Of a stretch of DNA of 11,770 nucleotides, positions 1 through 6,871 are shown piece after piece. Numbering within the stretch: the stretch's first letter is position 1; each line of letters opens with the position of its first letter. Source of the DNA: CAZOHC01 sp964579845 (GTDB taxonomy: Bacteria; Patescibacteriota; Microgenomatia; Levybacterales; UBA12049). Location of the stretch: the NCBI GenBank assembly GCA_964579845.1, contig CAZOHC010000034.1, forward strand, positions 1 to 11,770, read 5' to 3'. Both the position numbers and the translations under genes were made by a program. The notes under the pieces are model-generated. The model saw only the letters and a program-made list of their open reading frames with translations, ran no database searches and was not told where the DNA came from.

Positions 1-55
1 AACTATTACGTGGTGAGGTAGGAAAGAGGTGACGACTGTGGGTGCTAATAGAATC
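1..55. repeat. 55-bp direct repeat, copy 1 (tRNA-Ile 3' end plus flank)
   Basis: This copy is identical to 135-189. Bases 40-55 equal the last 16 nt of the tRNA-Ile gene (read on the minus strand: 3' half of the T arm plus the acceptor strand). Bases 1-39 equal the sequence just downstream of that tRNA. The match stops at base 55: here the next bases are ttagtg, whereas copy 2 runs on into the tRNA. Whether the match extends left of base 1 cannot be known. A duplicated tRNA 3' end is what site-specific integration leaves behind, but the 134-bp period is far too short for an integrated element. Confidence 0.97.
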
Positions 56-134
56 TTAGTGAAGCCGAGTTTTCTCGGCTGAACGTAATCCCGTGTAACG
101 GGAGAACTATTGATTGCGAAGCAATTCACGCCGA
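56..134. other. hairpin-rich spacer between the 55-bp repeats
   Basis: This 79-bp spacer holds three short perfect inverted repeats in a row: 63-69/74-80 (7-bp stem agccgag, loop tttt), 90-94/98-102 (cccgt/acggg, 3-nt loop) and 113-117/121-125 (attgc/gcaat, 3-nt loop). None is followed by a T run on either strand, so they do not look like intrinsic terminators. Bases 104-113 (gaactattga) also match the tRNA T arm at 190-199. The spacer is therefore partly tRNA-derived and could be structured if transcribed with the tRNA. No ORF or known RNA family was recognised. Confidence 0.7.
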
Positions 135-189
135 AACTATTACGTGGTGAGGTAGGAAAGAGGTGACGACTGTGGGTGCTAATAGAATC
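135..189. repeat. 55-bp direct repeat, copy 2 (overlaps real tRNA-Ile 3' end)
   Basis: This is the second exact copy of the 55-bp repeat, offset by 134 bp from the first. Its right 16 bases (174-189) are the genuine 3' end of the tRNA-Ile gene; its left 39 bases are the tRNA's downstream flank. The heptamer aactatt begins both copies and also occurs at 105-111 and at 191-197 inside the tRNA T arm. Confidence 0.97.
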
Positions 190-245
190 GAACTATTGAC
201 CTCTTTCTTATCAGGAAAGCGTTCTAGCCACTGAACTAAGCACCC
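174..245 (-). tRNA. tRNA-Ile (anticodon GAT)
   Basis: The reverse complement folds into a full 72-nt cloverleaf. The acceptor GGGTGCT/AGCACCC has 7 of 7 pairs; TA sits at positions 8-9; the D arm is GTTC..GAAC; the anticodon arm is CTTTC-CTGATAA-GAAAG with anticodon GAT; a 5-nt variable loop (AGGTC) follows; the T arm is AATAG-TTCGATT-CTATT. GAT decodes the isoleucine codons ATC and ATT. The 3' CCA is not encoded: the next bases are ACA, so it must be added by nucleotidyltransferase. The last 16 nt are duplicated at 40-55. An extended -10 element lies just upstream at 268-276. Confidence 0.95.
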
Positions 246-267
246 GACTTCTGTCTTAACGAATTGT

Positions 268-276
268 ATTATAGCA
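268..276 (-). promoter_or_regulatory. extended -10 promoter of tRNA-Ile
   Basis: The reverse complement reads TGCTATAAT, a perfect extended -10 box. A weak -35 (TTTTCA, 292-297) lies 18 bp upstream. Transcription would start near 261, about 16 nt before the mature tRNA 5' end at 245. The same TGCTATAAT occurs on the plus strand at 991-999. Confidence 0.7.
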
Positions 277-347
277 AAGTTTGAGGGTGAATGAAAACTC
301 TTTGCCGGATGACGAACAGGGATTATTTCGCGTGTGTAGGGAATGGG

Positions 348-782
348 TTATTGTTTGGAGAATAAGTGATGGAAAAAGTCAATAACGTGCTCTAGGGGAT
401 GAAATTCATGAGGAGAAGGTGGGTGATTCGATGCTTCAAAGACTGTTGTAGCTATGCCAGGCGGCGGTAAACTCTGTACTTCAGGTGTTTTTGATTGTTG
501 TTCTGCGAGTGCGAAAAGTTTTCGGGAGAGCTCAGTCATGTCACCATGAGTTATATCAGTTAAAGAAAAACCGTCATGTGACGGCGAATCAAGTACCTGA
601 TCAAAGTGCCTACCATCCTGTATTTCGTCTCGTATCTTACGAAGATTCTGTTTTTCTTCAAGAGTAAAGATTCCTAGTGGGACATCGTTTTCTGAGGTGT
701 TCTCAAGTTTATAGCGGCCTGTCTGTATGCCTTTTTCCAAAGGTTCAGGATCGAAATCATAATGTGGAGCTTTTTCTTTCAT
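348..782 (-). CDS. hypothetical protein, 144 aa
   Basis: I do not recognise this protein. It is hydrophilic with no membrane segment or signal peptide. The N-terminal half is charged, with a predicted helix around residues 40-58 (LEEKQNLRKIRDEI). The C-terminal third is rich in Pro and His (residues about 105-130) and ends in an aromatic and His-rich helix (HVIDFFHHLFSKQ). Translation starts at ATG 782 and stops with TAA at 348. A TATAAT box at 800-805 leaves room for only a very short leader, and no Shine-Dalgarno sequence is seen. The gene diverges from the DabA-like gene. Its 3' end points at the tRNA-Ile gene 102 bp away on the same strand. It is probably real because it is an intact ORF with its own -10 box, but its function is unknown. 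Confidence 0.65.
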   Translation of the reverse strand: MKEKAPHYDFDPEPLEKGIQTGRYKLENTSENDVPLGIFTLEEKQNLRKIRDEIQDGRHFDQVLDSPSHDGFSLTDITHGDMTELSRKLFALAEQQSKTPEVQSLPPPGIATTVFEASNHPPSPHEFHPLEHVIDFFHHLFSKQ

Positions 783-799
783 TATTATGATTACAATTC

Positions 800-805
800 A
801 TTATA
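800..805 (-). promoter_or_regulatory. -10 box upstream of the 144-aa gene
   Basis: The reverse complement reads TGTATAAT, with 17 bp between the hexamer and the ATG at 782. No convincing -35 was found at 16-18 bp spacing. It lies back-to-back with the plus-strand promoter at 827-854. Confidence 0.45.
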
Positions 806-826
806 CACTATTTCCTTATTTACTGC

Positions 827-854
827 TTGACAGAATGGGGAGACGATATATAAT
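827..854 (+). promoter_or_regulatory. consensus sigma70 promoter (distal, DabA-like gene)
   Basis: A perfect -35 TTGACA (827-832) and a perfect -10 TATAAT (849-854) are separated by 16 bp. Transcription would start near 861, giving a leader of about 188 nt ahead of the ATG at 1049. The leader contains a small hairpin at 914-928 (gtatc/gatac, 5-nt loop) with no obvious regulatory fold. Confidence 0.75.
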
Positions 855-990
855 ATCCCGTGTAATAAAAAAGTAAGACTACACTTTCTATAGCATTGTC
901 TTCAAACTGTGTCGTATCTTCAAGATACCCCACGATTATAAGCGTAAGCTACATATAAAAAAATTTAGTTTTATAAGGAAAAAGAAGTTC

Positions 991-999
991 TGCTATAAT
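991..999 (+). promoter_or_regulatory. extended -10 promoter (proximal, DabA-like gene)
   Basis: TGCTATAAT is a perfect extended -10 element, the same 9-mer as at the tRNA promoter. No good -35 is present upstream, which an extended -10 can tolerate. Transcription would start near 1006, leaving a leader of about 43 nt. Together with 827-854 this suggests two stacked promoters for the 1316-aa gene. Confidence 0.6.
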
Positions 1000-1048
1000 T
1001 TGTTGTTCAAGTTTTTAGTGAATTAGAAGTACGAAGTGAATCTCGGTT

Positions 1049-4000
1049 ATGAAAGAGTCAGCGCTACACCGCGAGCAGGATTTTCATCCTGCCGTGTTTG
1101 ATCAGAAACAGCCCTCATCTGAAGGGGTGCTTACTGAAGAGGAATTCAGTACGATAAACGGATTAATCCGTTCTATAGAACAAACCGCCGGCCACTCGCT
1201 TCCCCGAACTGACCTCATTCATACCGGAAATCTCAAATCTCCCCGCATCGCAGGTATCCTGTTCTATACCGCATCAAAAGTGTTGGAACACTATGGGAAA
1301 GAAAAGGCGCTTCCTGAAGCAGCTGAGTCTCACATCCTGACTCGAAGCGAATCCAGGCAACGAATTGCCTCTTCACCGTTTGATTCACCGGAGCAAGCGA
1401 TTAAACAACTGGCAGTGAATGCTCCCCATGAAGCACTAGAGTTACAAAAGCCATGGGGTGGTGTCGTGAGCGGTTTATACAGTGATATGTTCGCTCATAT
1501 TCCTCAAACACTCTCAGAAGGGCGACGAATTCACATCCGCCATATCGGTGAGTCACTTGATCTGGATCAGGCAAAAGAGAAAGATCCTGAGACACGATAT
1601 TCTCATACACTTTGGCGAGAGATTTTCGCTGTCAGCGACCTGGAATCAGTCGGAGAGAAGCTTCTTAATGGTCGAAATCAGATGAATGCCTCAGACTATG
1701 ACCATATGCTCCACACATCAGTCGATAGGATTCGTGGAGCTGATCAGGCTCCACAGCTCACACGTTCGGAAGTCGAACGAATCGTTCGTGAACGTGCAGA
1801 TTCAGATATTTCCGGTCATCCGTCAGACCTACTGCAAGGAAGGTCACTATCTCAGTTTTATGAACATATGACGGGAGAACCGCTTTGGGATTATCAGGTA
1901 ACTGAGAAAATGGCTGACTTTCTCATGGATTTCTTCACCAAGCGAAATATGCAGCTGACATACACTCTGAATGCCGAAGAAAAGCCTGATGCGATGTTTG
2001 AGGCATTCACGCAGTGGGTACAGCCTGAGAAGAATGGTATGTATAAACTTGATTACCTGGGAAGACGGGAAGTACCGAGAATTGCTACAAACGCCATAAT
2101 AAACGGGTCAGAAGTGGTTGAGATTGGTGATCTGGATGCCTATCTGGACTTTGAGAATAGACTTGATCCTGTCAGAAGCAATCTGTCAGGAAAGCCTGAG
2201 CCACTTCCTCAGTGGGTTCAGAAGGCAGAGAAACTACCATATGCGTTAATGAATATAACCCATGATAAAAAACTGAGCTTCAAGGCTCCAGAGGATGTTA
2301 TTCAGGGGGTCTTCTCAGATCTCGGGATTGATGAGGCTGATACGGCGTTACGGTTTGACCTGCTCGCTCACTCAGCATCAGAACTGAAAGGCTGGCTCGG
2401 GGCTGCAAAGCACCTTGATCATCGTTTCAGTAATGAGCAGTATTTTAAGCAAATGCTTGCACTGAAGTTCTTACATGATTCATTTCTTCTTCAGGACGGG
2501 ATCCGAAAGCAGGGATGGACTCCTCAAGCATCAGTGCAGGAATCCGGCTTGATCGGTTCGATCGGTCAGTATTTCAAAGAGAATCCTTCGGAATGGACTG
2601 TTAGGAACTACGGACAGATGTATGAAGGATGGAGTCCTGATCATATTGAAATGCCAAAACCAGGCGGAATCTTCGAGCACAGTGCAGAAACTGATGACTT
2701 AGCTCGTTACAAACGAACACGTTCACGAGAAGAACAATACCTTATCGGAGCGAAAGCACTCATTGAAGAGGGACATGTTACTCCAGGAGATGTCTCTTTA
2801 GAACATCTGCTCACACATGAACTGTTCCCTGTCCATCAGATATTCAGCTCTCTGGGGCTTAAACCGGATCAGGTTCGTACTGTGTACGACCGAATAATCA
2901 GCACAGCTCAGGAAGACATGTCTCCGTTTCAGAAAGCCCGTGAGGCGAGTGCTCAGATCAGATCTCTTGTTGAGGTTGATGCCTTTAAAATTAGATATGA
3001 GGCACAGCATGAGATCGATACACAACTCAGTGATAGGATCATGCGACGCATGATTGAACATATTGGGGGAAAGGAGATTTCCACGGCACTGACACAACCG
3101 ATTCTGGAGGTTACCTGTGGAGACAGCCGTAACGAGGCGAGGCGAGCTGCTCTGGAGAATACGTCAGACACTATCGCAACACTCGGAGCTGCCGGGCATT
3201 TCGGAATACCGTATGATGCGGTTTCAGTTCGTCCTGTTCTGTCAGAAACCGAAAGTGCTCTTCACGGAGTATTTACGGAGATTGCAGGTGAGGTACGGGG
3301 AAAGCAGGGAAGACTGAGCACGGAAAATCTCGCGAATATAAAAACATCGCTTGAGTCAATCTCAAAAGACGATATTATTACGTCGATGAAGCAGTTCGGT
3401 GCGCGATCAGTCAAAGAAGCAGAGGAACAATGGGAGGTATTCAAACACTTTATGGAAAACCCAAGTTTCCTCCAAGGGTTTAGCGCAGCTGCGCCTGAGG
3501 CAATGACCGGGGTACTGAGTCTTAATATGGTTAATTTTATCTTGGGCGCTCAGGCAGAACATATTGCACCGGGAATTCATGAACGACTGGAAGAAAAAAT
3601 ACAGAGAAATGCTGAAGGAACGTATCGGTATCACATTAACCTCATGAAGCTTGATGCTGAACAGTATGGGCACATTCAGGATGAATATATGCGGCTGGTT
3701 GATGCCGCAAAGAAGAGTGGTGCTGCTGAAGATTGGGGTGAGGTTGCTATTTTTGAACATGATGCCCAGAAGCAAATCGGTGCTGATTTTGTTGAGCAAT
3801 TTGTGACATCTATCGGTCTTGATGTTACGAAGTGGATGCCTGAATCTGACGGATCGAAGCTCTTGGCACTTGCAGGGCATGAGGCACATGTGCATGGCAA
3901 TAATCTCGATAAAATGGCATATGAATGCGGTGCTTGTGGCGGTCACTCGGGTGAGAGAAACGCTGTCGTGATGGCTGAGTTTATCAATGACAGTGACGTA

Positions 4001-4999
4001 CGAAGAATACTCACGTCACGAGGTATAGACTTACAGAACATTCATGCCATAGGCGGTGTGTATAACACGACGACGTCGAAGATGAAATGGCATATACCAG
4101 AAGAACTTGAAGCGAATGATGAGGTTCGTTTGTTACTTGACGAACTTCGTACTGCCGGAAAAAAAGCTGAAGATGAAGCGAGGATGGTTCATGAACTACT
4201 CTTAACTGATAATAACGTTGAGTATGGCCTAATTAATAAGGTGCAGCGTGTTACACGTTGGCGAAATATGACACGTGAAGAACAAGACGCTATGGCTGTT
4301 GAGCGCAATGCCCATTCCAGAAGCGTCAATCCGGGAAGTGTTCAGCCTGAGGGAGGTCATGTATGGACCGGCGGCGTTGTATACGGAAATCGTTCGTACC
4401 TTCGGGGTATCAGGGCGGATGAAGATACGACAACGTTTCATGTGAATGCTGCGACTGAAGTATTACCACCATCCGGTTCAATCGATGTTTTTGCAGGCGT
4501 GTATGAGGGTATTCGTGGGGAATATTATGGCGGTGATTTGAATAAAGATGTAGCACCTGATAAAGCGCAACAAGATTATTATTTTACCGGTGGAGATATC
4601 TGGACCCTAAATTCTGCAGGGGATCGCGATATTTTCGGTGGGTTATCACGGCAGCTTTTTAACGGAAGGCGGGGTCCGGCGACCAGACCGAACTATAATT
4701 TTATCGCGGATTTAGCATCTATCAGAGAAAAGGTTAATGAGTCACCTCAGTTACGGGATATCCTTGATCTGGGATATGGGCTTGGAACTGTCTATGACCC
4801 TGAGGCAAAGAAAATCTATCGTTACGTGAGTCCGGCACATAAAAAAATTACAACCGGTGTGCTTGAGGAAGGATCGTGGGAAGAAGTTTCGTATCTGAAC
4901 CAGCTGATTCATGAGCAGGAAAGAGATCATACTGAGGTAGCTGTTTTTGTGGCAAGACAGGATGGTATCAGTACGGATGTATTTCTTGAAAACGAATAA
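1049..4999 (+). CDS. DabA-like protein (DUF2309, inorganic carbon uptake), 1316 aa
   Basis: DabA is the zinc-binding, beta-carbonic-anhydrase-like cytoplasmic subunit of the DAB system; with the membrane protein DabB it traps CO2 as bicarbonate. Family landmarks occur in order. Residues 119-130 (KQLAVNAPHEAL) resemble the N-terminal FIAVNP motif. Residues 446-451 (LKGWLG) match LPGWAG. The CxDxR site is C690/D692/R694, followed by a glycine-rich AAGHFG (714-719). A GH motif (H944) and NN (951-952) precede ECGACGG (C960), then NTTT (1006-1009). GDxxxGGLxxQ lies near 1191-1202. C690, D692, H944 and C960 would form the zinc site. Oddities: the protein is much longer than H. neapolitanus DabA (about 830 aa, from memory), with a roughly 110-aa N-terminal extension and internal insertions. 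H944 and C960 are one residue further apart than in the family. DabB is absent from the window. No membrane segment or Shine-Dalgarno sequence was found. The fold assignment is strong; a transport role is inference. Confidence 0.85.
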   Translation: MKESALHREQDFHPAVFDQKQPSSEGVLTEEEFSTINGLIRSIEQTAGHSLPRTDLIHTGNLKSPRIAGILFYTASKVLEHYGKEKALPEAAESHILTRSESRQRIASSPFDSPEQAIKQLAVNAPHEALELQKPWGGVVSGLYSDMFAHIPQTLSEGRRIHIRHIGESLDLDQAKEKDPETRYSHTLWREIFAVSDLESVGEKLLNGRNQMNASDYDHMLHTSVDRIRGADQAPQLTRSEVERIVRERADSDISGHPSDLLQGRSLSQFYEHMTGEPLWDYQVTEKMADFLMDFFTKRNMQLTYTLNAEEKPDAMFEAFTQWVQPEKNGMYKLDYLGRREVPRIATNAIINGSEVVEIGDLDAYLDFENRLDPVRSNLSGKPEPLPQWVQKAEKLPYALMNITHDKKLSFKAPEDVIQGVFSDLGIDEADTALRFDLLAHSASELKGWLGAAKHLDHRFSNEQYFKQMLALKFLHDSFLLQDGIRKQGWTPQASVQESGLIGSIGQYFKENPSEWTVRNYGQMYEGWSPDHIEMPKPGGIFEHSAETDDLARYKRTRSREEQYLIGAKALIEEGHVTPGDVSLEHLLTHELFPVHQIFSSLGLKPDQVRTVYDRIISTAQEDMSPFQKAREASAQIRSLVEVDAFKIRYEAQHEIDTQLSDRIMRRMIEHIGGKEISTALTQPILEVTCGDSRNEARRAALENTSDTIATLGAAGHFGIPYDAVSVRPVLSETESALHGVFTEIAGEVRGKQGRLSTENLANIKTSLESISKDDIITSMKQFGARSVKEAEEQWEVFKHFMENPSFLQGFSAAAPEAMTGVLSLNMVNFILGAQAEHIAPGIHERLEEKIQRNAEGTYRYHINLMKLDAEQYGHIQDEYMRLVDAAKKSGAAEDWGEVAIFEHDAQKQIGADFVEQFVTSIGLDVTKWMPESDGSKLLALAGHEAHVHGNNLDKMAYECGACGGHSGERNAVVMAEFINDSDVRRILTSRGIDLQNIHAIGGVYNTTTSKMKWHIPEELEANDEVRLLLDELRTAGKKAEDEARMVHELLLTDNNVEYGLINKVQRVTRWRNMTREEQDAMAVERNAHSRSVNPGSVQPEGGHVWTGGVVYGNRSYLRGIRADEDTTTFHVNAATEVLPPSGSIDVFAGVYEGIRGEYYGGDLNKDVAPDKAQQDYYFTGGDIWTLNSAGDRDIFGGLSRQLFNGRRGPATRPNYNFIADLASIREKVNESPQLRDILDLGYGLGTVYDPEAKKIYRYVSPAHKKITTGVLEEGSWEEVSYLNQLIHEQERDHTEVAVFVARQDGISTDVFLENE

Positions 5000-5015
5000 T
5001 ACCATATTTTAAAAT
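4986..5015 (+). promoter_or_regulatory. possible internal promoter for the CA-like gene
   Basis: TTGAAA (4986-4991) and TAAAAT (5010-5015) are separated by 18 bp, overlapping the end of the DabA-like gene. The -10 ends 6 bp before the ATG at 5022, so transcription would begin at or next to the start codon and give a leaderless mRNA. The -10 lies in a 12-bp AT-rich palindrome (5005-5016). Cotranscription from upstream is equally possible. Confidence 0.4.
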
Positions 5016-5021
5016 ACGCTT

Positions 5022-5435
5022 ATGGCAACAATACATGAAACATTTTTTACTGCAGTCGGCTGTATGGATGGCCGGGTACAGGATGTTATTTCTGCATTCG
5101 GTCGGGAGAAATTCGGTGTACAGTTTGCTGATACGGTGACTGAAGCAGGAATTGTGGGATTGCTAGCAAAGGATAATCCCGATAAATCGGTACTTGATGG
5201 TGTGAAGTTTAAAGCTTGTGATGTATCAGTCGGTATGCATCATGCTGCCGGTATCGTCGTACACGGTCACTCAGAATGTGCCGGTAATCCGGTTGATAAT
5301 ACACAACAGATTGCAGACATTAAAAAGTCGGTAAAGGTTATCCAGTCACTGGCACCATCAGTTCCGGTTATCGGCGTTTTCGTTCACCGGAGTTCAGAAG
5401 ACGCTTCTGTTTGGGAAGTTGAAGAGGTTTGCTGA
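5022..5435 (+). CDS. beta-carbonic-anhydrase-like protein, 137 aa
   Basis: The protein shows both beta-carbonic anhydrase zinc motifs: CxDxR as C14-M-D16-G-R18, and Hx2C as H83-S-E-C86 within HGHSECAGNP. The expected ligands (C14, H83, C86) and the Asp/Arg pair (D16/R18) are all present, so zinc binding is likely. At 137 aa it is well short of typical beta-CAs (about 200 aa), and the usual aliphatic dimer-channel segments are not obvious. From memory, small proteins with CMDGRV and GH..CAGNP form an uncharacterised family, so hydration of CO2 is unproven. It is probably soluble and cytoplasmic. It starts 22 bp after the DabA-like gene on the same strand, which suggests a joint role in inorganic carbon handling. 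No Shine-Dalgarno sequence precedes the ATG. Confidence 0.8.
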   Translation: MATIHETFFTAVGCMDGRVQDVISAFGREKFGVQFADTVTEAGIVGLLAKDNPDKSVLDGVKFKACDVSVGMHHAAGIVVHGHSECAGNPVDNTQQIADIKKSVKVIQSLAPSVPVIGVFVHRSSEDASVWEVEEVC

Positions 5436-5462
5436 AGGAACTTCGCTCGATGATACTCCTCA

Positions 5463-5471
5463 TGCTACAAT
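5463..5471 (+). promoter_or_regulatory. possible extended -10 for the folC-like gene
   Basis: TGCTACAAT is one base off the TGCTATAAT used upstream. It ends 6 bp before the ATG at 5478, again predicting a leaderless transcript. The -35 region (TTCGCT, 5442-5447) is weak. Confidence 0.4.
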
Positions 5472-5477
5472 AACCTC

Positions 5478-6857
5478 ATGCAGATTTCGACATATCATGA
5501 AGCACGAACGTATTTAGAGTCTTTTATCCGTACGACAATCACAGAAAGGATAGAGGCTGATTCAGCGTTGCCGCATCCGTTACAAAGGATGCAGGAACTA
5601 TTAACGCTCCTTGGTAACCCTCAGAACACCTTTCGCTCAATTCAGGTCTCCGGAACTGCAGGCAAGGGATCGACGAGTTATTTGCTCTCACATATTCTCT
5701 CAACAGCAGGATACAAAACAGGTCTCACGCTTTCACCCCATCTTCAGAAGCTGAACGAACGGATACGGATAAATAATCAGGAGATTGATGACACGTCCTT
5801 TATTTCACTTCTTAATGCTGTTATTCCGTCGATACAGAAGCTGTCCCAGACTGCATACGGCCAACCGTCATATTTTGAGATTCTTATTGGCATGGCATTC
5901 ACACACTTTGCCCGGGAAAACGTCGATATCGCGATTATCGAAGTAGGGCTTGAAGGGAAGTTAGACGGGACGAATACCCTGATGCCGATCATCGCAGTAC
6001 TCACGAATATCGATCTAGATCATGTAGAAATTCTGGGTGAAACTGTCGAAGAGATTGCTCATGAAGCGGTGAGTATTATTAAAGCAGTACCAGATCATGC
6101 ACAGCAGGTTGTTTCAAGTGTCAGTCAGACTTCAATCAGAAAGATTGTGGAAGAGAAGAGTCGTACTGAAGGAGTACAACTTTCGCAGCAGGGAAGTGAT
6201 TTTACATATCGTATTCGAGAGGTCGACAGGTCAGGTTCCAGGTTTGATTTTATATCAGGTGAGGACTCGTATGAGGATATAGAGCTTTCACTCCTCGGTG
6301 AGTATCAGGTAGAAAATGCCGCCATCGCACTTGAGGTTATACGGCAGTCTGAACGATTCGGGTATACTGTCTCAGAAGATCACATACGTAAAGCACTCAG
6401 CACAGCGTCATTTCCTGGACGGTTTGAGATTCTTCCTTATACAAAAGGAGGTACACTATATACATTTGTCTTGGATGGGGCACACAACCCCTTAAAGATG
6501 CACTCGTTCCTCTCAGCGCTTGAGTCATTCTATCCGGAGAAAAAAAAGATCTTTATCGTAACCTTTAAAAGAGGAAAAGCTGTCGAAACCATGCTTCATG
6601 CAATTGAGCGAATTGCTGATGTCTTAGTGCTGACAGAGTTCCACCGGACAATTGATACCGGTAAGAATGCTTCGATGATGAGCGATGATTTACGAGCGGT
6701 TGAACATAATCTCTCTGAAAGGAAAGATATCCCGATTTACACAGCTAAAACAACAGCTGAAGCGTTGACGCTTGCATTGCAGGAAGCACACTCTGATGAT
6801 TTGATGATTGTTACAGGATCATTGTATCTAATCGGTGAAGTAAAAGATCTCCTGTGA
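5478..6857 (+). CDS. folC: FolC-like Mur ligase (folylpolyglutamate/dihydrofolate synthase family), 459 aa
   Basis: This family joins glutamate to folates by ATP-driven ligation in the cytoplasm. Length and motif order fit FolC: P-loop GTAGKGST (59-66), SPHLQKLNERIRIN (86-99), EVGLEGKLDGTN (155-166), DLDHVEILGET (179-189), the linker PGRFE (313-317), DGAHNP (333-338) and VTGSLYLIGEV (445-455). Departures: the P-loop has Ala61 where Asn is usual (TNGKGS). At 193-201 the protein reads IAHEAVSII where the family reads IAxEKAGII, so the lysine that is carbamylated in E. coli FolC is replaced by Ala197. The substrate is therefore uncertain, more so if the host lacks folate synthesis, as many CPR bacteria do. 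The gene starts 42 bp after the CA-like gene on the same strand and converges with the cohesin gene, 14 bp apart. Confidence 0.85.
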   Translation: MQISTYHEARTYLESFIRTTITERIEADSALPHPLQRMQELLTLLGNPQNTFRSIQVSGTAGKGSTSYLLSHILSTAGYKTGLTLSPHLQKLNERIRINNQEIDDTSFISLLNAVIPSIQKLSQTAYGQPSYFEILIGMAFTHFARENVDIAIIEVGLEGKLDGTNTLMPIIAVLTNIDLDHVEILGETVEEIAHEAVSIIKAVPDHAQQVVSSVSQTSIRKIVEEKSRTEGVQLSQQGSDFTYRIREVDRSGSRFDFISGEDSYEDIELSLLGEYQVENAAIALEVIRQSERFGYTVSEDHIRKALSTASFPGRFEILPYTKGGTLYTFVLDGAHNPLKMHSFLSALESFYPEKKKIFIVTFKRGKAVETMLHAIERIADVLVLTEFHRTIDTGKNASMMSDDLRAVEHNLSERKDIPIYTAKTTAEALTLALQEAHSDDLMIVTGSLYLIGEVKDLL

Positions 6858-6871
6858 CTTTTGCGTGAGTC

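Noticed and set aside
63..80. Rho-independent terminator downstream of tRNA-Ile
   Set aside because: The 7-bp hairpin is perfect, but no T run follows it on either strand.
40..134. A second tRNA gene or a tRNA with an intron
   Set aside because: Only T-arm and acceptor 3' pieces are present. There is no D arm, anticodon arm or 5' acceptor strand, and no group I intron core motif was seen. The complete tRNA at 174-245 is uninterrupted.
1..189. CRISPR array
   Set aside because: There are only two repeat copies, the repeat is too long (55 bp), it overlaps a tRNA gene, and no cas gene is nearby.
914..928. Riboswitch or attenuator in the leader of the DabA-like gene
   Set aside because: There is only one 5-bp hairpin, with no terminator partner and no recognisable aptamer motif.
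3407..3946. 179-aa minus-strand ORF inside the DabA-like gene
   Set aside because: It lies entirely opposite recognised DabA coding sequence, resembles no known protein and has no separate promoter. The other antisense ORFs within 1049-4999 are rejected for the same reason.
6858..6871. Bidirectional terminator between the convergent folC and cohesin genes
   Set aside because: The gap is only 14 bp and neither it nor its edges hold a convincing GC-rich hairpin with a T run.
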